From NCBI RefSeq assembly GCF_002082565.1, contig NZ_CP020562.1:3844001-3908000 (forward strand): DNA of 64,000 nucleotides, read 5' to 3'. Below, one piece after another: positions 27,422-36,553 of the stretch. Positions within the stretch are counted from its first letter, which is position 1. Every line of letters starts with the position of its first letter. Under the pieces are notes generated by a model. It had not been told where the DNA came from and did not search any database. It saw only the letters and a program-made list of their open reading frames with translations. The DNA comes from Halomonas sp. GT (lineage in GTDB: Bacteria > Pseudomonadota > Gammaproteobacteria > Pseudomonadales > Halomonadaceae). The position numbers and the translations under genes were made by a program.

Positions 27422-27506
27422 GGTGGCCAAGGACGGCCCGTTTTAGCAAGCCGCTAGCCACGTTTTTTTGACTGCTCTGCCCCCTCTTGGGGCAGGGCAG
27501 TTTTTT
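27422..27506 (+). terminator. Two consecutive terminator-like hairpins on the + strand
   Basis: The first, GTGGC...GCCAC (27423-27461) with an inner CGGC/GCCG stem, is followed by GTTTTTTT. The second has a 12-bp stem, CTGCTCTGCCCC with GGGGCAGGGCAG, and TTTTTT (27472-27506). No + strand gene precedes them, as the chemoreceptor is transcribed away from here. They may end a small RNA, or the second may act as a bidirectional end for ureG. Confidence 0.6.
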
Positions 27507-27529
27507 ATTGGGGGCGATTTTCGCAACGC

Positions 27530-28162
27530 TTATGCCGTTGCTGCCTGTGGCCGACGCTCATCCAGCATGCCTTTATCGAGAATAAAGCGGATGATCTCCT
27601 CAAGCCCAACGCCATCGTAGAGGTTGGTGAACACAAAGGGACGCTCGCCGCGCATTTTCTTCGAATCCCGCTCCATTACCTCAAGAGAGGCATGTACCTG
27701 CTCGGCAATATCAATCTTGTTGATAATCAGCAGGTCTGACTTGGTAATGCCTGGCCCGCCTTTACGGGGGATCTTATCGCCTGCGGAAACGTCAATCACG
27801 TACAGCGTGAGATCGGAAAGCTCAGGGCTGAACGTCGCAGAGAGGTTGTCGCCACCGGACTCCACCAGTACCAGCTCTAATTTTGGATGGCGGGCATGTA
27901 GCTCGTCGATGGCCGCCAGATTCATTGAGGCATCTTCACGGATGGCGGTATGCGGGCAACCCCCGGTTTCCACACCTAGGATACGGTCAGCAGGCAGCGC
28001 ATCGTGTTTGAGCAGAAAGTCGGCGTCTTCGCGAGTGTATATGTCGTTGGTTACGACAGCGATATCATAGTAATCCCGTAGTGCCGAACAGAGCTGCTTG
28101 AGCAGCGCGGTTTTACCGGAACCCACCGGGCCACCCACACCTACACGTAAACAGTGCGTCAT
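27530..28162 (-). CDS. ureG: Urease accessory GTPase UreG
   Basis: 210 residues with the P-loop [11 protein letters not shown] near the N-terminus, the metal-binding Cys-Pro-His motif in [15 protein letters not shown], and the GTPase motif NKIDIA. UreG uses GTP to drive nickel delivery to apo-urease together with UreD, UreF and UreE. Of two nearby ATGs the second (28162) is chosen, as AGGAG lies six bases before it. It is the last gene of ureABCEFG. Confidence 0.96.
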   Translation of the reverse strand: MTHCLRVGVGGPVGSGKTALLKQLCSALRDYYDIAVVTNDIYTREDADFLLKHDALPADRILGVETGGCPHTAIREDASMNLAAIDELHARHPKLELVLVESGGDNLSATFSPELSDLTLYVIDVSAGDKIPRKGGPGITKSDLLIINKIDIAEQVHASLEVMERDSKKMRGERPFVFTNLYDGVGLEEIIRFILDKGMLDERRPQAATA

Positions 28163-28185
28163 TGTCATCTCCTACTCATAAGCGT

Positions 28186-28908
28186 TTAACTTCTAAACAA
28201 GCGTGAATATTGTGTTTCGTGCAGAGCGCTTGCCAGCGCCACGCCGGGCAGTACCGGGCCAAGATCATCATCTTCTAGCAACAGTGCCTGGTCGACGGCC
28301 GCCACCAGTTCCCCGCGCAGCTGTTCAATCACCCGCTGGGCGGCGGTATGGCCCAGGGGAAGTGCTTTGCAGGCCACTGCCAGTTGGTTTTCCAGCCACG
28401 CCCAGCCAAACCCTAATAGCGCTTGGCGCGGGGGCACACGGCGCATAAAAGCGGCGTAGCTAAATAGCGTCACATAGCCTGCATGGGCAGGTAATAAAGG
28501 CGGCAGACAGCCTTCACTTCGCTCATCCTGGCAGGGTAATAAGTCCAGGCTGCCCAGCAGACGTTTGAGTGAAGCGCCCAAGCGGCTATCCTCAGCGGCT
28601 AATTCAGCGGTTTCGCGGGTGGCGGCTAGCCATTCGTCCCACTGAGCGATTGCATCGCTGTCCTGCTGCTCAAGGGCGGTGTAAAAGCGCGCGATCAGCG
28701 GCAGTTCACAGCGGGTTAGGCCATCTTCCAGTACGCCAGAAAGCCACTCAGAAAGGCTTTGCTCATCACTTACCCAGCCTAGCTCAAAGGCACTTTCCAA
28801 TCCTTGGGAAAACGCAAAGGCACCAATGGGCAGCGCGGGGCTGACCAGTTGCATTAGCCCTAGCAGGGCTAAGTCATGGCTTTCTGGTGCGGCATGCTCA
28901 GTGGGCAT
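28186..28908 (-). CDS. ureF: Urease accessory protein UreF
   Basis: About 240 residues, mostly helical, with the family stretch LVSPALPIGAFAFSQGLESA near the N-terminus. UreF works with UreD and UreG as the scaffold that prepares the urease active site for nickel and carbamate. ATG 28908 overlaps the ureE stop by eleven bases. The frame is open further upstream to 29016, but that part only reads the His-codon-rich ureE tail in another frame. Confidence 0.94.
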   Translation of the reverse strand: MPTEHAAPESHDLALLGLMQLVSPALPIGAFAFSQGLESAFELGWVSDEQSLSEWLSGVLEDGLTRCELPLIARFYTALEQQDSDAIAQWDEWLAATRETAELAAEDSRLGASLKRLLGSLDLLPCQDERSEGCLPPLLPAHAGYVTLFSYAAFMRRVPPRQALLGFGWAWLENQLAVACKALPLGHTAAQRVIEQLRGELVAAVDQALLLEDDDLGPVLPGVALASALHETQYSRLFRS

Positions 28909-29458
28909 GATGATGCTCATGCGTGTGTGAATGATCATGTGGATGCTCATGGTCGTGGGAGTGCCCATGACTATGAGAATGACCTTGAGAATGCCCTTGT
29001 GAATGCCCGCCGCCACCTACTTGGTTATAGGCGCCTGGTTCTGGGTCGAAGGTGGCGTTGTGATGCTCAAGCTCAGCCCCCAGTAGTTCCGCCAGTTCTT
29101 CTAGCACATGGTCGGGTGGAAAACGCACCCAGCCACCCTTTTCGTCTTCGCCCAGCGCCAACTGTACATGGCGATTGCCAAGATGATACGCCAGCCGCGC
29201 CAGGGGTAAGCCGGTGCTAACTCGCGCGGTCACCACCGGCTCGATGGCGGCACGTATGCGCACCACCTCCCCACTCTCAGCTTTTAAGCCTTCGCCATCG
29301 CGCAGCACCGGGCCACGGTCTAGAAACAGGCCCAAGGCTTGGCCGCTGTCGCTGTCCGCTTTTAAGCGCCCGCGAATGCGCAGTTCGAAGGGTAGTGTCA
29401 GCGTGTCGCTGGCGGCACGCTCTTCCACCGGCCCTAAACGTTCTATCAGTTTCAGCAT
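28898..29458 (-). CDS. ureE: Urease nickel metallochaperone UreE
   Basis: 186 residues. The N-terminal peptide-binding part and the central metal-binding domain (containing NRHVQLALGEDE) are followed by a C-terminal tail made almost wholly of His, Ser, Gly, Asp and Glu, over twelve His in about 35 residues. Such tails bind several nickel ions. The overlap with ureF indicates coupled translation. An unusual 155-bp gap separates it from ureC. Confidence 0.95.
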   Translation of the reverse strand: MLKLIERLGPVEERAASDTLTLPFELRIRGRLKADSDSGQALGLFLDRGPVLRDGEGLKAESGEVVRIRAAIEPVVTARVSTGLPLARLAYHLGNRHVQLALGEDEKGGWVRFPPDHVLEELAELLGAELEHHNATFDPEPGAYNQVGGGGHSQGHSQGHSHSHGHSHDHEHPHDHSHTHEHHHAH

Positions 29459-29482
29459 CTCTACCGTCCTTTCGCTATCTAT

Positions 29483-29593
29483 GAGGCTGTGCCGGGGGTA
29501 GGCCTACGAGAGGGCGCTGTGAATACATCCCTGTACGCTACTTTTGCCATCCATGGCAAAAAACCCTCTCTTCGGCCTCCCCCGTCACCTCTA
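29483..29593. repeat. Large imperfect inverted repeat between ureE and ureC
   Basis: GAGG..GTG.CGGGGG.AGGCC...GAGAGGG (29483-29514) faces CCCTCTC...GGCCT CCCCCG.CAC.CTC (29564-29593). The loop itself contains the palindrome TTTGCCATCCATGGCAAA. It would form one long hairpin of about 110 nt in the urease mRNA and looks like a REP/MITE-type intergenic element. No second copy was noticed in this window. Confidence 0.6.
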
Positions 29594-29613
29594 CCTAAAT
29601 GAAATAGCCCCAA

Positions 29614-31329
29614 TTAAAACAAGTGATAACGCTGGGCTAGTGGCAGTTCGGTGGCGGGCTCGCAGGTGAGTAGCTCGCCATCGCAGCGCACTTCATAGGT
29701 TTGTGGGTCAACGGTGAGCTCTGGGCAGGCGTCGTTGAGCTTCATATCTTTTTTACGCACGCCGCGCACGTTCTTGCACGCCGTCAACGTGCTGTGCAAG
29801 CCCAGGCGCTCTTTAACCCCCGCATCAATGGCGGCTTGGCTCACGAAGTTGAGCCGTGTCTGGCTGGCGGCCTTTCCAAACGCCCCAAACATAAAGCGAT
29901 AATGCACCGGCTGAGGGGTAGGAATAGACGCGTTGGGGTCGCCCATGGGCGCTGCCGCAATCATGCCGCCTTTTAAAATCAGGGAGGGCTTTACGCCGAA
30001 GAATGCCGGCTTCCAGAGTACTAAATCCGCCAGCTTGCCAACTTCGATAGAACCTACCTCATGGGCAATGCCGTGGGTAATCGCGGGATTAATGGTGTAT
30101 TTGGCGATATAACGCTTGGCGCGCAGGTTATCAGCGCCCAATGCTTCATCTTCAGGCAATAAGCCGCGCTGCACCTTCATTTTATGGGCCGTTTGCCAGG
30201 TACGGCAGACCACTTCGCCCACTCGTCCCATGGCTTGGGAATCCGAGGCAATCATCGAGATCACGCCCAGGTCGTGGAGAATATCTTCGGCGGCGATCGT
30301 TTCACGGCGAATACGTGAGTCGGCAAAGGCCACGTCTTCGGGAATGTTGGGGTCCAGGTGGTGGCAGACCATCAACATATCCAGGTGTTCGTCGATGGTG
30401 TTAACCGTATAAGGCCGCGTCGGATTAGTGGAAGACGGCAGCACGTACTCTTTGGAGCAGGCGGTCAGGATATCCGGCGCGTGACCGCCGCCTGCCCCTT
30501 CGGTGTGATAGGTGTGAATGCCGCGCTCTTTAAATGCCGCCAGGGTGTCTTCCACAAAGCCGGACTCGTTGAGTGTGTCGGTGTGGATCGCGATCTGCAC
30601 ATCGTACTTTTCTGCCACGCTGAGGCAGTTATCAATGGAAGCAGGCGTGGTGCCCCAGTCTTCGTGGAGTTTGAGCCCCATGGCACCTGCTTCCAACTGC
30701 GCTTCCAACGCTTCCGGCAGGCTGGCGTTGCCTTTGCCCAACAGGCCAATGTTCATCGGCAGGTCGTCCACCGCTTGCAGCATTTTGCCAATATGCCAGG
30801 CTCCAGGCGTACAGGTTGTCGCATTAGAGCCCGTTGCAGGACCAGTGCCGCCGCCCAGCATGGTGGTCACGCCGCTCATCAGCGCTTCTTCTACCTGTTG
30901 GGGGCAAATAAAGTGAATATGCGCGTCAATACCGCCAGCGGTGAGAATCTTGCCTTCGCCTGAGATAATTTCAGTGCCGGGCCCAATCACTATATCCACA
31001 TCCGGCTGAGTGTCGGGATTACCTGCCTTGCCAACCGCGGCAATGCGCCCGTTTTGCAGGCCGACATCGGCTTTAACAATGCCCCACCAGTCTAAAATCA
31101 GCGCATTGGTAATCACCGTATCCATCACCGTGGCGTCGTTAAGCTGGCTTTGCCCCATGCCGTCGCGGATGACCTTACCACCGCCGAATTTCACCTCGTC
31201 ACCGTAGTGGGTAGCGTCTTGCTCCACTTCGATCCACAGCTCGGTATCGCCCAGGCGCACGCGGTCGCCCACGGTGGGGCCGTACATATCGGCGTAGGCT
31301 TGCCGACTGATTTTGTTAACCGGTTTCAT
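29614..31329 (-). CDS. ureC: Urease alpha subunit UreC
   Basis: 571 residues, the normal length. It has the nickel ligands in DAHIHFICP, the carbamylated-Lys region GLKLHEDWG (about residue 220), HTDTLNESG, and the flap [28 protein letters not shown] carries the active-site Cys and His. The enzyme hydrolyses urea to ammonia and carbamate. ATG 31329 overlaps the ureB stop by four bases and follows GGAG. All key residues expected for an active enzyme are visible. Confidence 0.98.
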   Translation of the reverse strand: MKPVNKISRQAYADMYGPTVGDRVRLGDTELWIEVEQDATHYGDEVKFGGGKVIRDGMGQSQLNDATVMDTVITNALILDWWGIVKADVGLQNGRIAAVGKAGNPDTQPDVDIVIGPGTEIISGEGKILTAGGIDAHIHFICPQQVEEALMSGVTTMLGGGTGPATGSNATTCTPGAWHIGKMLQAVDDLPMNIGLLGKGNASLPEALEAQLEAGAMGLKLHEDWGTTPASIDNCLSVAEKYDVQIAIHTDTLNESGFVEDTLAAFKERGIHTYHTEGAGGGHAPDILTACSKEYVLPSSTNPTRPYTVNTIDEHLDMLMVCHHLDPNIPEDVAFADSRIRRETIAAEDILHDLGVISMIASDSQAMGRVGEVVCRTWQTAHKMKVQRGLLPEDEALGADNLRAKRYIAKYTINPAITHGIAHEVGSIEVGKLADLVLWKPAFFGVKPSLILKGGMIAAAPMGDPNASIPTPQPVHYRFMFGAFGKAASQTRLNFVSQAAIDAGVKERLGLHSTLTACKNVRGVRKKDMKLNDACPELTVDPQTYEVRCDGELLTCEPATELPLAQRYHLF

Positions 31330-31661
31330 TGTTTATCTCCATCGAGCGCACCCATCACATCGCCACGGAAGCCGTAAATTTCGCGCTTACCAACGAAGGG
31401 AATTAGCGTGACCTCGCGGGTCTGACCAGGCTCAAAGCGAATCGCGGTGCCTGCTGCGACATCTAAGCGAAAACCACGGGCTTTGCTGCGATCAAATACC
31501 AGCGCGGGGTTGGCTTCAGCGAAGTGGTAGTGAGAGCCGATCTGAATGGGGCGGTCGCCGGTATTGGCCACTTCGACGCTAATCCGCTCGCGGCCCACGC
31601 ATAGCTCAATATCACCGTCTTTTAACTGGTACTGTCCTGGAATCATTGGGCCGGAAATCAT
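31326..31661 (-). CDS. ureB: Urease beta subunit UreB
   Basis: 111 residues with [20 protein letters not shown] at the N-terminus and the [21 protein letters not shown] core of the family. It is part of the (alpha-beta-gamma)3 enzyme. It overlaps ureC and lies 23 bp after ureA. Confidence 0.97.
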   Translation of the reverse strand: MISGPMIPGQYQLKDGDIELCVGRERISVEVANTGDRPIQIGSHYHFAEANPALVFDRSKARGFRLDVAAGTAIRFEPGQTREVTLIPFVGKREIYGFRGDVMGALDGDKQ

Positions 31662-31684
31662 GGCAGCCTCCTGGTTGCTGACGA

Positions 31685-31987
31685 CTAGTTGATTGGCGTG
31701 TGAACGGTCACGAGCTTGGTGCCATCCGGAAAGGTGGCTTCTACCTGCACCTCATCCACCATTTCCGCCACGCCATCCATGACGTCATCACGGCTAAGGA
31801 TTTCACGACCGTAGCTCATTAAGTCAGCAACACTTCTACCGTCACGGGCGCCTTCGATAATTTCGAAGCTGATCAGCGCCACGGCTTCGGGGTAGTTAAG
31901 CTTTAGGCCGCGTGCTTTGCGGCGCTCGGCAAGCTGGGCAGCAGAAAACAGCAGCAGCTTATCTTTGTCTCGTGGGGTCAGTTCCAT
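31685..31987 (-). CDS. ureA: Urease gamma subunit UreA
   Basis: 100 residues from [14 protein letters not shown], the standard start and length of UreA. GGAG lies five bases before ATG 31987. The frame could start 12 codons earlier, but this would be an unusual extension. It is the first gene of ureABCEFG and is preceded by a sigma-54 promoter. Confidence 0.96.
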   Translation of the reverse strand: MELTPRDKDKLLLFSAAQLAERRKARGLKLNYPEAVALISFEIIEGARDGRSVADLMSYGREILSRDDVMDGVAEMVDEVQVEATFPDGTKLVTVHTPIN

Positions 31988-32099
31988 GGGGGCTCCATTG
32001 GCTTGATCAGTGGGAGCGCTCAACAGAAACGACGGTGCAGGATTCGGAACAACGCTCCCAGACTATCGAAACCGAGCACGCCTATTTGAAGCAATACAG

Positions 32100-32115
32100 C
32101 GCAACCGCCGTACCA
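32100..32115 (-). promoter_or_regulatory. Sigma-54 promoter of ureABCEFG
   Basis: Minus strand TGGTACGGCGGTTGCG has GG and GC ten bases apart and the TTGC of the -12 box. It lies about 115 bp upstream of ureA. The same type of promoter precedes ureD and urtA. Confidence 0.72.
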
Positions 32116-32182
32116 AAATGGTGAATATGAAAAATAGTTATTATTATTCAATAGTTTGAAAAATATCGACTTTCTCTTATTC

Positions 32183-32238
32183 GCACCAAAAGTGCACCAC
32201 GCTAATTAACCAACCCTTTAATCGCACCAAAAAAGTGC
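32183..32238. promoter_or_regulatory. NtrC-like dyads upstream of ureA promoter
   Basis: GCACCAAAAGTGC (32183-32195) and GCACCAAAAAAGTGC (32224-32238). The second has the seven-base centre of the NtrC consensus GCAC-N7-GTGC and lies about 110-120 bp upstream of the -24/-12 element, a normal enhancer distance. The first has a shorter centre and is less certain. Confidence 0.55.
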
Positions 32239-32360
32239 AACAAAACTCCCCGTTTAGCACTTACTACCAAATAGAAATAAAACACATTACTATTTGCACG
32301 CGTCTTTTAAATAAGGCTTTTGTTGAGCCTCTATTTCTACATCAGGTTGAGACACACCAC

Positions 32361-33296
32361 GTGACCATCAGCACCCGCTATACCGTTGATCATTTTTTGG
32401 GCTACGGACGCCGATACAGTATCGATTACTGCTTTCCCATCACCTCCAACGCTGCCTGTACGCCGAAAACATCGATCGCTCAAGGACGTGTAGAAGACGT
32501 TAGCTTAGCGGCGGGTGTGGAACTTTTTATTTCTGATTTGGAGGTGCTGCGACCTTATCAATCGTTCTCTAAGGGTAATACCGACCTGCTGATTGTGGTG
32601 ATGTTAGAAGGCTGCGCACATTTCGATATTGATGGCAAAAAGCGTTGGATAACAGCAGGGGAAGCTTGCTGGCTAAGGCTGGATACAGGTTTAACGCTAA
32701 GCGCTTTTCATCCTGCTAATCAACGGCTTCGCACGCTATGCCTGTCGCTCGACGCATCAGCGATGCACGCTTGGTATGGTGCTCACATCTCATCGGCATC
32801 CCCCCATGTCTGGCAACTCAGCCCTGGGTTACAGCTAACCATCGATGAAGCGTGCCGTGCTTCCAGTAGCGCTGAGTCACAGCGCATGCGCTTTCAGGGT
32901 TTAGCACTGCAAATCATCGCCCAGGGGCTGGACTGCCGTTCGCCATACACAGCTAACAATGGCGCACTGTATCGGCAGCGCTTGGCGCTAATACGCCGCT
33001 GGCTGGATGAAGAGCCGTCGTTTGACCATACGCTGCAACGCTTAGCGGATCGCGCGGCCATGAGCCCAAGTACGCTAATGCGGCATTTCAAGATGGCTTA
33101 TGGCCTAGCGCCCATCGACTATTTGCGGAAGCGTCGGCTTTCGCTAGCCCGCGAGCTGCTGCTGAGCGGCCACAGCGTTCAACAAGCGGCACATTTAAGC
33201 GGCTACCGTCATGCCAGCAACTTTATTACTGCATTCAAGAAAAACTACGGTATCTCGCCGGGTGCTTTGACAGAAAGTTCCCTTAAACGCCCCTAA
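32361..33296 (+). CDS. AraC-family (PchR-like) regulator of siderophore uptake
   Basis: About 311 residues. The N-terminal ligand-sensing part is followed by a C-terminal double helix-turn-helix (LQRLADRAAMSPSTLMRHFK, then SGYRHASNFITAFKKNYG). The layout and length resemble PchR-type activators that respond to a ferric siderophore. GTG 32361 is preferred. The frame is open back to GTG 32235, but that codon is part of an NtrC-like dyad and has no ribosome-binding site. The gene is followed by a TonB-dependent receptor gene, its likely target. Confidence 0.8.
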   Translation: MTISTRYTVDHFLGYGRRYSIDYCFPITSNAACTPKTSIAQGRVEDVSLAAGVELFISDLEVLRPYQSFSKGNTDLLIVVMLEGCAHFDIDGKKRWITAGEACWLRLDTGLTLSAFHPANQRLRTLCLSLDASAMHAWYGAHISSASPHVWQLSPGLQLTIDEACRASSSAESQRMRFQGLALQIIAQGLDCRSPYTANNGALYRQRLALIRRWLDEEPSFDHTLQRLADRAAMSPSTLMRHFKMAYGLAPIDYLRKRRLSLARELLLSGHSVQQAAHLSGYRHASNFITAFKKNYGISPGALTESSLKRP

Positions 33297-33364
33297 AACG
33301 AGACGGCTGACGTTTGCGCATAATCAATTGCGCGGCGGGCATAACCACCCGCCCACCATAAGTG

Positions 33365-33383
33365 GAATAATTCTCATTATGAA
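33365..33383. promoter_or_regulatory. Probable Fur box upstream of the siderophore receptor
   Basis: AATAATTCTCATTAT lies about 45-60 bp before the receptor start and matches the alternating AT-rich pattern of the 19-bp Fur consensus. It suggests iron repression of the uptake genes. Confidence 0.55.
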
Positions 33384-33423
33384 ATACTAACTATTGGCAA
33401 CATCCACTTTGGAAAACCGCTCC

Positions 33424-35568
33424 ATGCCATTTTCATATCGATCAACATGCACTGCGCTTATTCTTTCCTACCCGTTGCTTGCTTTCGCTGAAGCTCCTGA
33501 CGAAACATTGGACAATTTGCTCGTCACCGGTGAGCGCCTCAGCACCAGCAGTGAGGGCACTCAACGCTATACAGTTCCCGCTAGTCGCAGTGCGGTTGGG
33601 CTGTCATTAACGCCACGCGAGACCCCCCAATCGACAAGTGTTATTACTCGCCAGCAGATCGACGACCGTGCGGTACAGACAGGCGGTGATGTTTTAGCCC
33701 AAGTACCCGGTGTTTCGCCAAGCCGAGCTGACAGTAACCGAATTAGCTATGCCGCGCGTGGCTTCTCGATACGTAGCGTGCAGTTTGACGGACTCAGCAT
33801 TCCGCTCAGTGGTTTTTGGAATTTTGGCGATACCGACTGGGATGCTGCGATTTATGACCGTGTTGAAGTGGTGCGCGGGGCAACCGGTTTATTGACCGGC
33901 GCTGGTGAACCTTCGGCAAGCGTTAACTTTATTCGCAAACGTCCGTTATCCGAAGCCGCTGCGTCTGTTTCCGCAGGCATCGGCCGTTGGGATCGTCGCC
34001 GCGCCACTGCGGATGTGTCTGTACCGTTAAGCAGCGACGGCACAACAGGGGCCCGCTTTGTCGTGGCCAAAGGTCAGAACGATAGCTTTATCTCTCATCT
34101 CGAAGATGACCATGAAACACTTTACGGTGTTATCAGTAGCGAGCTTACCCCCGCTACTCAATTAACCGTAGGGGTTGAATATCAGCACAACGAGACGGTT
34201 GGCGCAGGGGCCAGTGTCCCGGCTTTTTATGCTGACGGCAGCCGAACGGACTTTGACCGCAGCGCATCTAACAACACCGACTGGTCAACGTTTTACAACG
34301 AGACCACGCGCGTGTTCGCTGACCTTAGTCACCAATTGGATAACGGCTGGACGTTACGCGCCGCCGTTAGCCATAACGATGGTAACTATGGCCTAGAGTA
34401 CCTTTATCGCGGCGGTTTCCCAGACAGGGAGACAGGCCTTGGAATGTCCAGCTCCTTCTTGAATTACCGCGGCAACCGCACTCAACAAACCGTGAACATT
34501 ACAGCCGAAGGTGATTTCAGCTTATTTGGCCGCCAACATGAGCTGGGCTTTGGCTGGATGCATAACGAAGATGACTTTGAGATAAAACTGGCCACGCCAG
34601 TTGGCACACCGCCTTCCGCGGGCAGTTACTTTAATTGGCGAGACAGTGTGGTGGCCAAGCCTCAGTGGGGGGAATTCAGCAGCTCAGACAATATGCAGGT
34701 AACGCAAAGCGGCGGCTATATGGTGTCGCGCTTTTCGTTGAGTGATCCGCTTAATCTCATTCTTGGCGCACGCCTGAGCGATTGGGAATTGGATCAGACT
34801 TATTATGGGTCTGAGCGGCAATACCGATACAGCAACGAAATAACGCCTTATGCAGGCATTATCTACGATATTAATGACTATGCCTCTGTTTACGCGAGTT
34901 ATACCGAGATTTTCCAGTCTCAGAATGCCCGGCGTGAGGATGGCTCTCTGCTGGATCCTATTCAGGGTCGCAGCTATGAGCTGGGCGCTAAGGCAACCCT
35001 TCTGAACGGCCAATTGGATAGCAGCATTGCACTGTTTAGAACAGAGCAAAACGGTGTAGCCGAAGCCATTCCTGGCGTTGATGTGATCGGCCAGCCTGGA
35101 ACCTCAGCCCACCGCAGTGTTGATGGTAATCAGGTCAATGGCGTAGAGGTCGAATTGATTGGCGAAGTGGCCTCTGGCTGGAATGTGAGCGCCAGCTACA
35201 CGCTAGCCAATGCAGAAAATTCCGACGGCGAGCGTACCAACACGACCCATCCGCGCCAACAGATCAAACTGTTTACCACCTACCAACTGCCGGGCGCATG
35301 GAGTGGCTTAACATTGGGCGGCGGGGCACGTTGGCAAAGCGATATTTGGCGGAACACATCTAGCCCCAATGGCCAGGTTAAGGTTGGGCAAGACGCTTAC
35401 GCCGTTGCTGATCTGATGGCACGCTATCGCTTCAACGATCAATTAAGCGCGCAGTTGAACATCAATAACGTGTTTGACAAGGACTACTACGAGCAAATTG
35501 GTTTCTACAGCCAGTATTGGCTTGGCGAACCGCGTAGTGCCGTCATGTCAATCAACTGGGATTGGTGA
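33424..35568 (+). CDS. TonB-dependent siderophore receptor (FhuE/FpvA-like)
   Basis: 714 residues. The signal peptide (to about AFA-EAP) is followed by a plug domain with TPQSTSVITRQQIDDR and a 22-strand-type barrel ending in the aromatic residue Trp (INWDW), needed for outer-membrane insertion. The plug wording is like FhuE and other hydroxamate or mixed-type receptors. It imports a ferric siderophore using TonB energy. ATG 33424 is preferred over TTG 33394 because it opens a clean signal peptide. It is followed 7 bp later by the binding-protein gene. Confidence 0.93.
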   Translation: MPFSYRSTCTALILSYPLLAFAEAPDETLDNLLVTGERLSTSSEGTQRYTVPASRSAVGLSLTPRETPQSTSVITRQQIDDRAVQTGGDVLAQVPGVSPSRADSNRISYAARGFSIRSVQFDGLSIPLSGFWNFGDTDWDAAIYDRVEVVRGATGLLTGAGEPSASVNFIRKRPLSEAAASVSAGIGRWDRRRATADVSVPLSSDGTTGARFVVAKGQNDSFISHLEDDHETLYGVISSELTPATQLTVGVEYQHNETVGAGASVPAFYADGSRTDFDRSASNNTDWSTFYNETTRVFADLSHQLDNGWTLRAAVSHNDGNYGLEYLYRGGFPDRETGLGMSSSFLNYRGNRTQQTVNITAEGDFSLFGRQHELGFGWMHNEDDFEIKLATPVGTPPSAGSYFNWRDSVVAKPQWGEFSSSDNMQVTQSGGYMVSRFSLSDPLNLILGARLSDWELDQTYYGSERQYRYSNEITPYAGIIYDINDYASVYASYTEIFQSQNARREDGSLLDPIQGRSYELGAKATLLNGQLDSSIALFRTEQNGVAEAIPGVDVIGQPGTSAHRSVDGNQVNGVEVELIGEVASGWNVSASYTLANAENSDGERTNTTHPRQQIKLFTTYQLPGAWSGLTLGGGARWQSDIWRNTSSPNGQVKVGQDAYAVADLMARYRFNDQLSAQLNINNVFDKDYYEQIGFYSQYWLGEPRSAVMSINWDW

Positions 35569-35575
35569 GAAGCTA

Positions 35576-36553
35576 ATGATGCTGCGCTCATTCATCACGC
35601 TGCTCATTGCGGCTGCCCCCATGACGGGGGCAGTGGCTGATGCCTCTCTCTTTCCCGTTGTCATCCAAAGCCCACTGGGAACAGCCACTATTGACGAGCC
35701 ACCTCAGCGCGTCGTTACCCTTGGCGTTGGTGCTGACGACATTGCTATTTCACTTGGCATTGTGCCGGTAGGCATCAGCCGTGCAGAGTGGGGCGGCGAT
35801 GAGGACGGCTATTGGCCATGGGTACGAGATGCTCTGGAAGCACAGGCAACGCCGCTACCCACGACGATTACGCAATACCCCGAGCTGGATGTTGAAGCAC
35901 TGCTCGCGCTGGAGCCGGATGTCATTTTGGCGCCTTCCAGTGGTGTTCCAGACGCCATTTATGATCTGTTGTCGCCACTGGTGCCCATTGTCGCTTACCC
36001 GGAGCGCCCTTATCTCACCTCTGTCGATGAGCAGATTGAACGTATTGCAGAAGCGCTTGGCGTGCCGGCGGAAGGTGCTGCCTTAATGCGTCATCTCGAC
36101 ACATCGCTGAGGACTGCAGGCGAGGCTTACCCAGGCCTTGCGGAGACCACTTTTGCTTATGTACGACCCGACCCAGCCTCTGGAAATGTCTCCGTGTATT
36201 TAGCAGATGACCCTCGCGTTGGCACGCTGACAGGCCTTGGGCTTCAGTTGTCACCAACGGTTGAAGGCCTATCACCAAGCGGCAATCACTTTGCGCACTA
36301 CCTAGGGTTTGAGCATCTTCCCATGCTGGAAGATGTCGATTTAGTGGTCTCTTGGTATCACAGCGAAGAGCAGCGCGATAGAGTGGCTGAGCTACCGCTT
36401 TTTGCGTCTTTGCCAGCCATTTCACATGGCCGCTATCTGGCGCTGACCGATCAACCATTAATCGTTGCTAGTTCTGCCGGTTCGCCACTAGCGACTCAAT
36501 GGATGATCGAGCGGCTATTGCCACGCCTTGCCGAGGCAGCTGAACGGCGATGA
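35576..36553 (+). CDS. Iron-siderophore ABC transporter substrate-binding protein
   Basis: About 325 residues. A signal peptide (to about AVA-DAS) is followed by a FecB/FhuD-type fold with PQRVVTLGVGADDIAISLG and LLALEPDVILAPS. It carries the ferric siderophore from the outer-membrane receptor to the FecCD permeases encoded next. ATG 35576 lies just after the receptor stop with GAGAAG upstream. The stop overlaps the next start (ATGA). Confidence 0.92.
   Translation: MMLRSFITLLIAAAPMTGAVADASLFPVVIQSPLGTATIDEPPQRVVTLGVGADDIAISLGIVPVGISRAEWGGDEDGYWPWVRDALEAQATPLPTTITQYPELDVEALLALEPDVILAPSSGVPDAIYDLLSPLVPIVAYPERPYLTSVDEQIERIAEALGVPAEGAALMRHLDTSLRTAGEAYPGLAETTFAYVRPDPASGNVSVYLADDPRVGTLTGLGLQLSPTVEGLSPSGNHFAHYLGFEHLPMLEDVDLVVSWYHSEEQRDRVAELPLFASLPAISHGRYLALTDQPLIVASSAGSPLATQWMIERLLPRLAEAAERR

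Larger units (their letters stand above)
31988..32360. other. Regulatory region between ureA and the AraC-type regulator
   Basis: About 370 bp between divergent genes. It holds the sigma-54 promoter for ureA (32100-32115) and two GCAC...GTGC dyads (32183-32195 and 32224-32238) that look like NtrC sites. No separate gene is seen. Confidence 0.6.

Noticed and set aside
28909..29016. N-terminal extension of UreF
   Set aside because: It only reads the repetitive His codons of the ureE tail in another frame, and UreF normally starts just before the SPALPIGAFAFSQG stretch.
32235..32360. 42-residue N-terminal extension of the AraC-type regulator
   Set aside because: The GTG at 32235 is part of an NtrC-like dyad and has no ribosome-binding site. 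The usual PchR-type length is reached from 32361.
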